Of a stretch of DNA of 64,000 nt, positions 38,460 through 49,889 are shown in pieces (within the stretch, counting starts at the first letter, position 1; every line of letters begins with the position of its first letter). The notes beneath the pieces are model-generated. The model was not told where the DNA came from. It searched no databases and saw nothing but the letters and a program-made list of their open reading frames with translations. The DNA is from Limnoperna fortunei (taxonomy: Eukaryota; Mollusca; Bivalvia; Mytilida; Modiolidae): the NCBI GenBank assembly GCA_944474755.1, contig OX104114.1:80400623-80464622 (forward strand), written 5' to 3'. The position numbers and the translations under genes were made by a program.

Positions 38460-39431
38460 ATTATTATTTTTATTCTTCCACTTTCCGCCAGAATTTTGTC
38501 CGACAATTTTCTCGGAGACCGTAAATTGGATCGACATGAAACTTCACACAAAAATAGGTCATGATGTGAAGTGGTGCCTTTCAGGTTTAAAATTTTTAAA
38601 TTGGCGGCCATTTTGAAAATGAAAAAATCCTTAAAAATCCAAAAGTAAACGGATTTTGATGAAAATTGGAATATAAGTAGAGTATGTTATACCGCACCAC
38701 ATGGCGCACATGCCGACTTTTTATGGCGGCCATTTTGAATCCAAGATGGCCGCCGAAAATTCAAAATGGTCGGAATCGCACGAATCTTGGTTTTTAGGTA
38801 GATTACCATGTTGCGATCAGATGTTAGTCATCAAAATTTGAATTTGATCATGGCGGTCATCTGAAAATGGCGGCCATTTTGAAAATGATAATAAATCCTT
38901 AAAAAATCCAAAAGTTAACGGATTTCGATGAAAATTGGAATATAAGTAGGGTATGTTATACCGCACCATATACCCCACATATCGACCTTTTTGGCGGCCA
39001 TTTTGAATCCAAGATGGCCGCCAAAAATGCAAAATGATCGGAATCATACGAAACTTGGTTTTTAGATAGATTACCATGTTGCAATCAGATGTTAGTCATC
39101 AAAATATGAATTTGGTCATGGCGGCCATCTTAAAATGGCGGCCGTTTTGAAAATGAAAAAAAAATCCTTAAAAGTCCAAAAGTAAACGGATTTCGCTGAA
39201 AATTGGAATATAAGTAGAGTATGTTATACCGCACCATATGACGCACATGTTAACTTCTTATGGCAGCCATTTTAAATCCAAGATGGCCGACAAAAGTGAA
39301 AAAAGCTCCGATTTGCACGCAAATTGGTTTCCTTTTAGATAAAGTTGCTGTGAATGAATGTCTGAACTCCAGTGTCCATAGGGGTCGTTTTGGAGCCAGT
39401 TATGATCCATAAGATCATAATAATGTTTATT
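38460..39431 (+). mobile_element. Family F body and tail (head left of window)
   Basis: The tail X copy has decayed to TGGAGCCA at 39391-39398. The hairpin TTATGATC/GATCATAA is intact. The T-rich end is followed at once by a B-type head at 39432. Confidence 0.7.
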
Positions 39432-39992
39432 AAGTCGCCCAAAACGAAGTTTTGGCGACTTATTGTTTTTGCACCGTTTCTTATTATTATTAAGTCGCCC
39501 AAAACGAAGTTTTGGCGACTTATTGTTTTTGCACCGTTTCTTATTATTAAGGCTTTCCACTCTCCGAGTGGAAAGACTTACTGTTATTAGTCTGTTTCTT
39601 ATTATTCTTATTTTTTTCCGCCAAGTTTTGTTACCCCATTATAAATTTTGTTTCGCGACATGTCGTAAAGACATTTTGTACTATGGATGTATGAGACATT
39701 ACGCATTCGTAGTTAACCCTGTCACACCGAACACTTTTTCTTTACGGAGTTATTTCCCCTGTCATAAAAAGCTTGTGTGCAGATAAACTTTGAAACCGTA
39801 AAAGATTTCGCAATGAAAGTTGTTGCAAAATGGTCAGCTATTGATTGCGACAATTTGTTACATATCGCGCAAAGTATTTTGACGACTCCTTGTAGGAGTT
39901 ATTTCCCCTTATTTATTGGAAGTACATTTTGTACCATAGTAACTCATGAACCAGAGGTGACAGAGACTAGATATTTCACAGTTGGTCATCAT

Positions 39993-40037
39993 TGACCTTG
40001 ACCTTGAAAATGGTCACAAGGTCAAAGGTCAAGGTCA
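39993..40037. repeat. Palindrome of AGGTCA direct repeats
   Basis: TGACCTTGACCTTG and CAAGGTCAAAGGTCAAGGTCA-type arms flank a short spacer. This is the first of three in this E element, spaced about 288 bp apart. Confidence 0.68.
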
Positions 40038-40279
40038 CATTCTAAATTTTGACATTGTGGTGTGTGCGATTCTCCTCCTGAACCATAAGAGCTACAGAAA
40101 TAAATCTTTTACCAAAATGTAGACCATATTAAGGTCTTGAAAGGTCACTATAAATGATTTGACTTTTGAAAGAGTTATCTCCCCTAGACCATTAAATTGT
40201 ATTGTGAATATCATTATATCCCTAAATCTCAGTAACTATAACAGATATATATATGAAACCTTATATCATTGGTCATCAT

Positions 40280-40324
40280 TGACCTTGACCTTAAAAAGGG
40301 ACACAAGGTCAAAGGTCATGGTCA
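40280..40324. repeat. Palindrome of AGGTCA direct repeats
   Basis: This is the second copy in the E element. One half-site in the right arm is altered (GGTCATGGTCA), while the AGGTCA-A-AGGTCA core is kept. Confidence 0.66.
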
Positions 40325-40568
40325 CATTCTAAATTTTTACATTTTCTTGTCGTCGCTATTTCTTTTAAACGGTAAAAGATAGGCTATAACTTGTAACGGA
40401 TAAAATGTCGGCCTCATAATGGCGCAACTTTTTCCTATTTGGAAGAAAAGGATTTGACTTCATCTTATAGGAGTTATCTCCCATTACAACAAGTGATATT
40501 TAGTTTTTCATTGATAACTTATGAACTATTGATAGTAGAGGCATGGGGTCTTTCACCAAAGACCATTA

Positions 40569-40612
40569 TGACCTTAACCTTGAAACAAATACAAGGTCAA
40601 AGGTCAAGGTCA
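40569..40612. repeat. Palindrome of AGGTCA direct repeats
   Basis: This is the third copy. The left arm is degraded (TGACCTTAACCTTG) and the right arm CAAGGTCAAAGGTCAAGGTCA is intact. Confidence 0.66.
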
Positions 40613-41051
40613 TCTTATAAATTTTGGTATTTATGATAAATAGTCATATCTTCATAACTTTAAGATATATTGACATAGTGGATCTTCATTGTTGGTCCTT
40701 TTTTTACCCTCAGCTAGGTCAAGGTCACATTGTAAGAAGTCAAGGTCAATTCCTATCTTTTTGGAAATTCTGCTTTTTCGAGTATATAAAATGGTAAATA
40801 ATAATAAATGATTTGTTTTTAAAGCATTAAATATGCAATATCAAACACTTGGTAGTCAAGGTCATTTATCTCAATTAAAGTCCTATTTTATGACCTTTTT
40901 TATTTCGAAAGATATACGCATGGTTTTTCTTTCGTTTGTTTATTTTGAAAAGAAGATTCAATTTCCATAAAACCAAAGTCAAGGCCATGGTCGTTCTTGC
41001 AATAAGTGGAAAGCCTCTCATTTGTTCGGTAGAACCAATGAACTTATATTT

Positions 41052-41163
41052 AAGTCTCCCAAACGAAGTTTGGAGACTTATTGTTTTTACTCTGTTTCTT
41101 ATTATTATGTCGCCCCAGACTTTGTCGGGGCGACATATTGTTATTCTACTGTTTCTTTTTCAC

Positions 41164-41213
<50 letters not shown>

Positions 41214-43174
41214 TTCACTTTTTGTCCGGCTGATAACTCAGAGATGGCTGATTGGATTAGAACATCACATGGCATAAAGTAGAACCACTATCTGAAGTTG
41301 TGCCATCAACTTTAAAAATGGTGATATGTGGAACCATCTTCATGGAAACCAGAAAGTTATGCATGAGTGATTTTCGGCATTTCCCTTAATTTTTCGGAAA
41401 CCTAGAAGCACAGAGGGACCAAACTTGGTATGATGGAAGACCATAATGAGATACAGGTTTGAGATGATTTTGGGGCGGAACGGAAAAACAAGATGGCCGC
41501 CATGGCTAAAAATAGATTTAACATGGGGCCTATGGGAAAATGATTTTTCTACAATAGCTTCACCATGGTTTGAGATATTCCAAAGATTTTTTATAGGAAG
41601 TTGGACCTCATCAACCTCGAGAAGACAGGAAAGTTTGAAAAAAAAATTTCACACCGTGTGGCCGCAGCCACAACCGTTACGTTTGCATAGAAGCCTATGG
41701 GGAAATGGAGGTTTTTGTCACCTCCATTTCTCTGCTATGCATTGATGGATTCCAATCAAACTTTACACAAAGCACCGTCATCATTACATCTTGGAATTCA
41801 CATATCAAAAAATTCTAAAATGGCCACCTTTTACAAGATGGCCGCCACGTTACATTTGCATAGAAGCCTATGGGGAAATGGAGGTTTTTTGTCGCCTCCA
41901 TTTCTCTGCTATGCATTGATGGATTCCAATCAAACTTTACACAAAGCACCGTCACCATTACATCTTGGAATTCATATTACGAAAAATTTCAAAATGGTGG
42001 CCATTTTTAAGATGGCTGCCGAGTTACGTTAAAAAATACAACATTGTCGGAATTCAATGAAAATCAACTTCTAGAGATAATTTGATGTGGGGAACAACAT
42101 GGAATCATCGATTTTGGAATTCACATGACGGAAAAAAAAAAAATTTCGGGGCGACATCTGCTATTGCTCGCAATGGCAATTCTAGTTATTATTATTATTA
42201 TTATTCACTTTTTGTCCGGCTGATAACTCAGAGATGGCTGATTGGATTAGAACATCACATGGCATAAAGTAGAACCACTATCTGAAGTTGTGCCATCAAC
42301 TTTAAAAATGGTGATATGTGGAACCATCTTCATGGAAACCAGAAAGTTATGCATGAGTGATTTTGGGCATTTTCCTTAATTTTTCGGAAACCTAGAAGCA
42401 CAGAGAGACCAAACTTGGTATGATGGAAGACCATAATGAGATACAGGTTTGAGATGATTTTGGGGCGGAACGGAAAAACAAGATGGCCGCCATGGCTAAA
42501 AATAGATTTAACATGGGGCCTATGGGAAAATGATTTTTCTACAATAGCTTCACCATGGTTTGAGATATTCCAAAGATTTTTTATAGGAAGTTGGACCTCA
42601 TCAACCTCGAGAAGACAGGAAAGTTTGAAAAAAAAATTTCACACCGTGTGGCCGCAGCCACAACCGTTACGTTTGCATAGAAGCCTATGGGGAAATGGAG
42701 GTTTTTGTCACCTCCATTTCTCTGCTATGCATTGATGGATTCCAATCAAACTTTACACAAAGCACCGTCATCATTACATCTTGGAATTCACATATCAAAA
42801 AATTCTAAAATGGCCACCTTTTACAAGATGGCCGCCACGTTACATTTGCATAGAAGCCTATGGGGAAATGGAGGTTTTTTGTCGCCTCCATTTCTCTGCT
42901 ATGCATTGATGGATTCCAATCAAACTTTACACAAAGCACCGTCACCATTACATCTTGGAATTCATATTACGAAAAATTTCAAATGGCGGCCATTTTTAAG
43001 ATGGCTGCCGAGTTACGTTAAACATTACAACATTGTCGGAATTCCATGAAAATCAACTTCTAGAGATATTTTGATGTGGGGAGCAACATGGAATCATCGA
43101 TTTTGGAATTCACATGACGGAAAAAAAAAATTTCGGGGCGACATCTGCTATTGCTCGCAATGGCAATTCTAGTT
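41052..43174 (+). mobile_element. Head-body mismatch: AAGTCTCC head closed by a C tail
   Basis: The head at 41052-41079 has arms AAGTCTCC/GGAGACTT, unlike any tail in the window. Bracket order pairs it with the C body from 42188 and the C tail, GGGGCGACAT starting at 43135. This is the only pair in which head and 5' body families disagree. A deletion between ATT tracts that removed a C head and another element's body is one explanation. Confidence 0.5.
41107..42187 (+). mobile_element. Family C element, complete
   Basis: The head is at 41107-41136, followed by a long ATT tract and a body from about 41215. The tail GGGGCGACAT is at 42148-42157. It is uninterrupted, so it is the reference copy for family C (about 1.08 kb). 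Confidence 0.8.
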
Positions 43175-43237
43175 ATTATTAAGTCGCCCAAAAAAATTTT
43201 TTTTGGGAGACTTATTGTGTTTGCACCGTTTCTTATT

Positions 43238-44332
43238 AAGTCGCCGACCACGAAGTGTCGGGCGACTTATTGTTTTTACTCCGTTTCTTATTATTATTAA
43301 GTCGCCGACCACGAAGTGTCGGGCGACTTATTGTTTTTACTCCGTTTCTTATTATTATTATTATGTTTTCCTTTTTCCCCTCGCAATGTTGTCCGCTCGT
43401 TTTCTCGCTCATCTTTTAACCGATCGAAATGAAACTTGGCCAACTGAAAGCTCATGTTATGAAGTTGTGCTCTTGACTTTTAGTTCCCTCTACTCGGTCA
43501 AAAGTGCGGAACGGGAGGCGACTTCAACGTTTCGGGAAACGTAAATTTTAATTATTATTATTATTATTTTCATATTTCTTATGTTTTCCCCTCGCTATGT
43601 TGTCCGCTCGTTTTCTCGCTCATCTTTTAACCGATCGAAATGAAACTTTGGGAACATGTTAAGGGTGACCTGAAGTTGTGCAATCCACTTTTGAAATTTT
43701 CAAAATGGCCGCCATTTTCAAAATGGCTGCCGTTGAAAAAAATGACGGCCGTTGTCAGATCTCAGTAATTGCCAAAGCAATTTCAATGAAAATTGGTATA
43801 CTGGTACAGCTAACTATCCCGAGCATTTTTGCAAAAAAAAATTTGACGCGGCCGACATTTCAAAATGGCCGCCATCCGAACACCACCCCCCTAAAAATGT
43901 AAAAATTTAAACGTCATCCGATTTAGACGAAATTTGGTATACAGGTAGCTTATGATACCCTAAGTGTGCCACTATTTAAAAATGTTTTGTTCGACTTCCG
44001 GTTTCAAAATGGCGGCCGTTTTAAAGTTTTACAAAATGGCGGCCGTTGTCAGATCTCAGTTATGGCCAGAGCAATTTCAATGAAAATTGGTATACTGATA
44101 CAGCTAACTATCCTGAGCATTTTTGCAAAAAAATTTTTTTGTCCGACTTCCGGTTTCAAAATGGCGGCCGTTTTAAAGTTTGCTCGTTTTCTCGCTCATC
44201 TTTTAACCGATCGAAATGAAACTTGGCCAACTGAAAGCTCATGTTATGAAGTTGTGCTCTTGACTTTTAGTTCCCTCTACTCGGTCAAAAGTGCGGAACG
44301 GGAGGCGACTTCAACGTTTCGGGAAACGTAAA

Positions 44333-44336
<4 letters not shown>
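43238..44336 (+). mobile_element. Family A element holding a short A derivative
   Basis: The S1 head is at 43238-43268, the body from 43554, and the tail ends at 44336. The palindrome near 43725 has one change (AAAATGGCTGCC). Confidence 0.77.
43299..43553 (+). mobile_element. Short family A derivative, complete
   Basis: At about 255 bp it is the smallest complete element: S1 head at 43299-43329, ATT tract, the fused 42 bp direct repeat and a normal A tail. It shows that head, ATT tract and tail suffice for an element to exist at a separate site. Confidence 0.77.
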
Positions 44337-44367
<31 letters not shown>

Positions 44368-45144
44368 TTTTCCACACATTTTTCTTAATCGTGAACTTGT
44401 CCGACACATTTTTTGAAAACGCTTTGACCAATCAAGATAAAACCTGCTGAGGTGGGTGGAGGGTCACTCAGAGGGGTGCCATCCACTTTTGAAATTTTCA
44501 AAATGGCCGCCATTTTCAAAATGGCCGCCGTTAAAGATTTTTGGCCCCCTCTCAGATCTCGGAGATGGCTGGATGGATTTTAATGAAAATTGGTACACTG
44601 GTAGAGTTAACCATCCTGAGCAGTGTGGCGAAAAAAAATTTGATGCGAACGCCGCCATTTTAAAATGGCCGCCGTTTTACCACACCCGCCCCCCAAAAAC
44701 GTCAACTTTGTCCGATTTCAACGAAATTTGATTTCTAGACGTATTTTGATGTACTGAACCTGCTGAGGTGGGTGGAGGGTCACTCAGAGGTGTGCCATCC
44801 ACTTTTGAAATTTTCAAAATGGCCGCTATTTTCAAAATGGCCGCCGTTAAAGATTTTTGGCCCCCTCTCAGATCTCGGAGATGGGTGGATGGATTTTAAT
44901 GAAAATTGGTACACTGGTAGAGTTAACCATCCTGAGCAGTATGGCGAAAACAAATTTGATGCAAAAGCCGCCATTTAAAAATGGCCGCCGTTTTACCACA
45001 CCCGCCCCCAAAAACATCAACTTTGTCCGATTTTAACGAAATTTGATTTCTAGAGGTATTTTGATGTACTTATTTGAATGGAATACTATCCATGGGGATT
45101 TGGGCGACTTCTGTGTTGGCATCCCAACACAATCATGTTTAATT

Positions 45145-45982
45145 AAGTCGCCGACCACGAAGTGTCGGGCGACTTATTGTTTTTACTCCGTTTCTTATTA
45201 TTATTATTATTATTATGTTTTCCTTTTTCCCCTCGCAATGTTGTCCGCTCGTTTTCTCGCTCATCTTTTAACCGATCGAAATGAAACTTTGGGAACATAA
45301 TAAGGGTGACCTGAAGTTGTGCAATCCACTTTTGTAATTTTCAAAATGGCCGCCATTTTCAAAATGGCCGCCGTTGAAAAAAAATGACGGCCGTTGTCAG
45401 ATCTCAGTAATTGCCAAAGCAATTTCAATGAAAATTGGTATACTGATACAGCTCCCTATCCCGAGCATTTTTGCAAAAAAAAATTTGACGCGGCCGACAT
45501 TTCAAAATGGCCGCCATCCGAACACCACCCCCCTAAAACTGTAAAAATTTAAACGTCATCCGATTTAAACGAAATTTGGTATACAGGTAGCTTATGATAC
45601 CCTGAGTGTGCCACTATTTTCAAAATTTTTTTCCGACTTCCGGTTTCAAAATGGCGGCCGTTTTAAAGTTTTACAAAATGGCGGCCGTTGTCAGATCTCA
45701 GTTATGGCCAGAGCAATTTCAATGAAAATTGGTATACTGATACAGCTAACTATCCTGAGCATTTTTGCAAAAAAAATTTTTTGTCCGACTTCCGGTTTCA
45801 AAATGGCGGCCGTTTTAAAGTTTGCTCGTTTTCTCGCTCATCTTTTAACCGATCGAAATGAAACTTGGCCAACTGAAAGCTCATGTTATGAAGTTGTGCT
45901 CTTGACTTTTAGTTACCTCTACTCGGTCAAAAGTGCGGAACGGGAGGCGACTTCAACGTTTCGGGAAACGTAAATTTTAATT
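45145..45982 (+). mobile_element. Family A element, complete
   Basis: The S1 head is at 45145-45175. The body shares the AACATAATAAGG and CAGCTCCCTATCC variants with the copy ending at 11001. Confidence 0.8.
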
Positions 45983-45985
45983 ATT

Positions 45986-47658
45986 AAGTCGCCGACCACG
46001 AAGTGTCGGGCGACTTATTGTTTTTACTCCGTTTCTTATTATTATTATTATTATTAAGTCGCCGACCACGAAGTGTCGGGCGACTTATTGTTTTTACTCC
46101 GTTTCTTATTATTATTATTTTCATATTTCTTATGTTTTCCCCTCGCAACGTTGTCCGCTCGTTTTCTCGCTCATCTTTTAACCGATCGAAATGAAACTTT
46201 GGGAACATGTTAAGGGTGACCTGAAGTTGTGCAATCCACTTTTTAAGTTTTCAAAATGGCCGCCATTTTCAAAATGGCCGCCGTTGAAAAAAATGACGGC
46301 CGTTGTCAGATCTCAGTAATTGCCAAAGCAATTTCAATGAAAATTGGTATACTGGTACAGCTAACTATCCCGAGCATTTTTGCAAAAAAAAATTTGACGC
46401 GGCCGACATTTCAAAATGGCCGCCATCCGAACACCACCCCCCTAAAAATGTAAAAATTTAAACGTCATCCGATTTAGACGAAATTTGGTATACAGGTAGC
46501 TTATGATACCCTAAGTGTGCCACTATTTAAAAATGTTTTGTCCGACTTCCGGTTTCAAAATGGCGGCCGTTTTAAAGTTTTACAAAATGGCGGCCGTTGT
46601 CAGATCTCAGTTATGGCCAGAGCAATTTCAATGAAAATTGGTATACTGATACAGCTAACTATCCTGAGCATTTTTGCAAAAAAAAATTTTTGTCCGACTT
46701 CCGGTTTCAAAATGGCGGCCGTTTTAAAGTTTGCTCGTTTTCTCGCTCATCTTTTAACCGATCGAAATGAAACTTGGCCAACTGAAAGCTCATGTTATAA
46801 AGTTGTGCTCTTGACTTTTAGTTCCCTCTACTCGGTCAAAAGTGCGGAACGGGAGGCGACTTCAACGTTTCGGGAAACGTAAATTTTAATTATGTTTTCC
46901 TTTTTCCCCTCGCAATGTTGTCCGCTCGTTTTCTCGCTCATCTTTTAACCGATCGAAATGAAACTTTGGGAACATGTTAAGGGTGACCTGAAGTTGTGCA
47001 ATCCACTTTGAAATTTTCAAAATGGCCGCCATTTTCAAAATGGCCGCCGTTGAAAAAAAATGACGGCCGTTGTCAGATCTCAGTAATTGCCAAAGCAATT
47101 TCAATGAAAATTGGTATACTGGTACAGCTAACTATCCCAAGCATTTTTGCAAAAAAAAATTTGACGCGGCCGACATTTCAAAATGGCCGCCATCCGAACA
47201 CCACCCCCCTAAAAATGTAAAAATTTAAACGTCATCCGATTTAGACGAAATTTGGTATACAGGTAGCTTATGATACCCTGAGTGTGCCACTATTTTCAAA
47301 ATTTTTGTCCGACTTCCGGTTTCAAAATGGTGGCCGTTTTAAAGTTTTACAAAATGGCGGCCGTTTTCAGATCTCAGTTATGGCCAGAGCAATTTCAATG
47401 AAAATTGGTATACTGATACAGCTAACTATCCTGAGCATTTTTGCAAAAAAAATTTTTTGTCCGACTTCCGGTTTCAAAATGGCGGCCGTTTTAAAGTTTG
47501 CTCGTTTTCTCGCTCATCTTTTAACCGATCGAAATGAAACTTGGCCAACTGAAAGCTCATGTTATGAAGTTGTGCTCTTCACTTTTAGTTCCCTCTACTC
47601 GGTCAAAAGTGCGGAACGGGAGGCGACTTCAACGTTTCGGGAAACGTAAATTTTAATT
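45986..47658 (+). mobile_element. Family A element holding a nested A element
   Basis: The S1 head is at 45986-46016. The body from 46892 starts TGTTTTCCTTTTTCC with almost no ATT tract left. The tail is standard. Confidence 0.77.
46056..46891 (+). mobile_element. Family A element, complete
   Basis: The S1 head is at 46056-46086 with an uninterrupted body and standard tail. It lies in the ATT tract of the A element around it. Confidence 0.8.
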
Positions 47659-49247
47659 ATTATTCTTTTCCACACATTTTTCTTAATCATGAACTTGTCC
47701 GACACATTTTTTGAAAACGCTTTGACCAATCAAGATAAAACCTGCTGAGGTGGGTGGAGGGTCACTCAGAGGTGTGCCATTCACTTTTGAAATTTTCAAA
47801 ATGGCCGCCATTTTGAAAATGGCGGCCATTAAAGATTTTTGGCGACCTCTCAGATCTCGGAGATGGGTGGATGGATTTTAATGAAAATTGGTACACTGGT
47901 AGAGTTAACCATCCTGAGCAGTGTGGCGAAAAAAATTTGATGCGAACGCCGCCATTTTAAAATCGCCGCCATTTTATCACACCCGCCCCCAAAAAATGTC
48001 AACTTTGTCCGATTTCAACGAAATTTGATTTCTAGACGTATTTTGATGTACTGTCAAGATAAAACCTGCTGAGGTGGGTGGAGGGTCACTCAGAGGTGTG
48101 CCATCCACTTTTGAAATTTTCAAAATGGCCGCCATTTTCAAAATGGCCGCCATTAAAGATTTTTGGCCCCCTCTCAGATCTCGGAGATGGATTTTAATGA
48201 AAATTGGTACACTGGTAGAGTTAACTATCCTGAGCAGTGTGGCGAAAACAAATTTGATGCGAAAGCCGCCATTTTAAAATGGCCGCCGTTTTACCACACC
48301 CGCCCCTCAACAACGTCAACTTTGTCCGATTTCAACGAAATTTGATTTCTAGACGTATTTTGATGTACAGCTTTACTGATTTGCATGGAATACTATCCAT
48401 GGGGATTTGGGCGACTTCTGTGTTGGCATCCCAACACAATCATGTTTAATTATTATTCTTTTCCACACATTTTTCTTAATCGTGAACTTGTCCGACACAT
48501 TTTTTGAAAACGCTTTGACCAATCAAGATAAAACCTGCTGAGGTGGGTGGAGGGTCACTCAGAGGGGTGCCATCCACTTTTGAAATTTTCAAAATGGCCG
48601 CCATTTTCAAAATGGCCGCCGTTAAAGATTTTTGGCCCCCTCTCAGATCTCGGAGATGGCTGGATGGATTTTAATGAAAATTGGTACACTGGTAGAGTTA
48701 ACCATCCTGAGCAGTGTGGCGAAAAAAAATTTGATGCGAACGCCGCCATTTTAAAATGGCCGCCCTTTTACCACACCCGCCCCCCAAAAACGTCAACTTT
48801 GTCCGATTTCAACGAAATTTGATTTCTAGACGTATTTTGATGTACTAAACCTGCTGAGGTGGGTGGAGGGTCACTCAGAGGTGTGCCATCCACTTTTGAA
48901 ATTTTCAAAATGGCCGCCATTTTCAAAATGGCCGCCGTTAAAGATTTTTGGCCCCCTCTCAGATCTCGGAGATGGGTGGATGGATTTTAATGAAAATTGG
49001 TACACTGGTAGAGTTAACCATCCTGAGCAGTGTGGCGAAAACAAATTTGATGCAAAAGCCGCCATTTTAAAATGGCCGCCGTTTTACCACACCCGCCCCC
49101 AAAAACATCAACTTTGTCCGATTTTAACGAAATTTGATTTCTAGAGGTATTTTGATGTACTGATTTGAATGGAATACTATCCATGGGGATTTGGGCGACT
49201 TCTGTGTTGGCATCCCAACACAATCATGTTTAATTATTATTATTATT

Positions 49248-49299
49248 AAGTCGCCCAAAAAAATTTTTTTTGGGAGACTTATTGTGTTTGCACCGTTTC

Positions 49300-49350
<51 letters not shown>

Positions 49351-49820
49351 TTTTCCACACATTTTTCTTAATCATGAACTTGTCCGACACATTTTTTGAA
49401 AACGCTTTGACCAATCAAGATAAAACCTGCTGAGGTGGGTGGAGGGTCACTCAGAGGGGTGCCATCCACTTTTGAAATTTTCAAAATGGCCGCCATTTTC
49501 AAAATGGCCGCCGTTAAAGATTTTTGGCCCCCTCTCAGATCTCGGAGATGGCTGGATGGATTTTAATGAAAATTGGTACACTGGTAGAGTTAACCATCCT
49601 GAGCAGTGTGGCGAAAAAAAATTTGATGCGAACGCCGCCATTTTAAAATGGCCGCCGTTTTACCACACCCGCCCCCCAAAAACGTCAACTTTGTCCGATT
49701 TCAACGAAATTTGATTTCTAGACGTATTTTGATGTACAGCTGTACTGATTTGCATGGAATACTATCCATGGGGATTTGGGCGACTTCTGTGTTGGCATCC
49801 CAACACAATCATGTTTAATT
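49248..49820 (+). mobile_element. Family B element, complete, one body unit
   Basis: The S3 head is at 49248-49280, the ATT tract has about 20 units, and a single B unit ends in GGGCGACTT starting at 49788. This is the shortest complete B copy; most others have two units. Confidence 0.79.
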
Positions 49821-49889
49821 ATTAAGTCGCCCAAAACAAGTTTTGGGAGACTTATTGTTTTTGCACCGTTTCTTATTATTATTATTATT

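Larger units (their letters stand above)
39549..41051 (+). mobile_element. Family E element, third type
   Basis: The head at 39549-39579 has tip AAGGCTTTCCAC. The tail has GTGGAAAGCCT at 41006-41016 with the hairpin CATTTGTTC/GAACCAATG. Both head tip and tail read GCTTTCC/GGAAAGC where the other E elements read TCTTTCC/GGAAAGA, a compensated change across 1.4 kb. The body has three roughly 288 bp units, each with an AGGTCA palindrome. Confidence 0.75.
43181..45144 (+). mobile_element. Family B element holding two A elements
   Basis: The S3 head at 43181-43213 has an A/T-run apex. The body from 44337 ends with GGGCGACTT at 45102-45110. Nested inside is A 43238-44336, which itself holds the short A at 43299. 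Confidence 0.75.
39492..48451 (+). mobile_element. Family B element spanning about 9 kb of insertions
   Basis: The S4 head is at 39492-39521. By bracket order it is closed by the B body at 47659-48451, tail GGGCGACTT at 48409-48417. In the first unit of that body the palindrome centre is flipped, giving ATTTTGAAAATGGCGGCC near 47811. Confidence 0.6.
39432..49235 (+). mobile_element. Family B element spanning about 9.8 kb of insertions
   Basis: The S4-type head at 39432-39461 has symmetrical arms AAGTCGCC/GGCGACTT around an AAAACGAAGTTTT apex. By bracket order it is closed by the B tail at 49193-49235, whose body starts at 48452. The long distance makes this pairing less certain than the short ones, but the head and body types are compatible. 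Confidence 0.6.
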
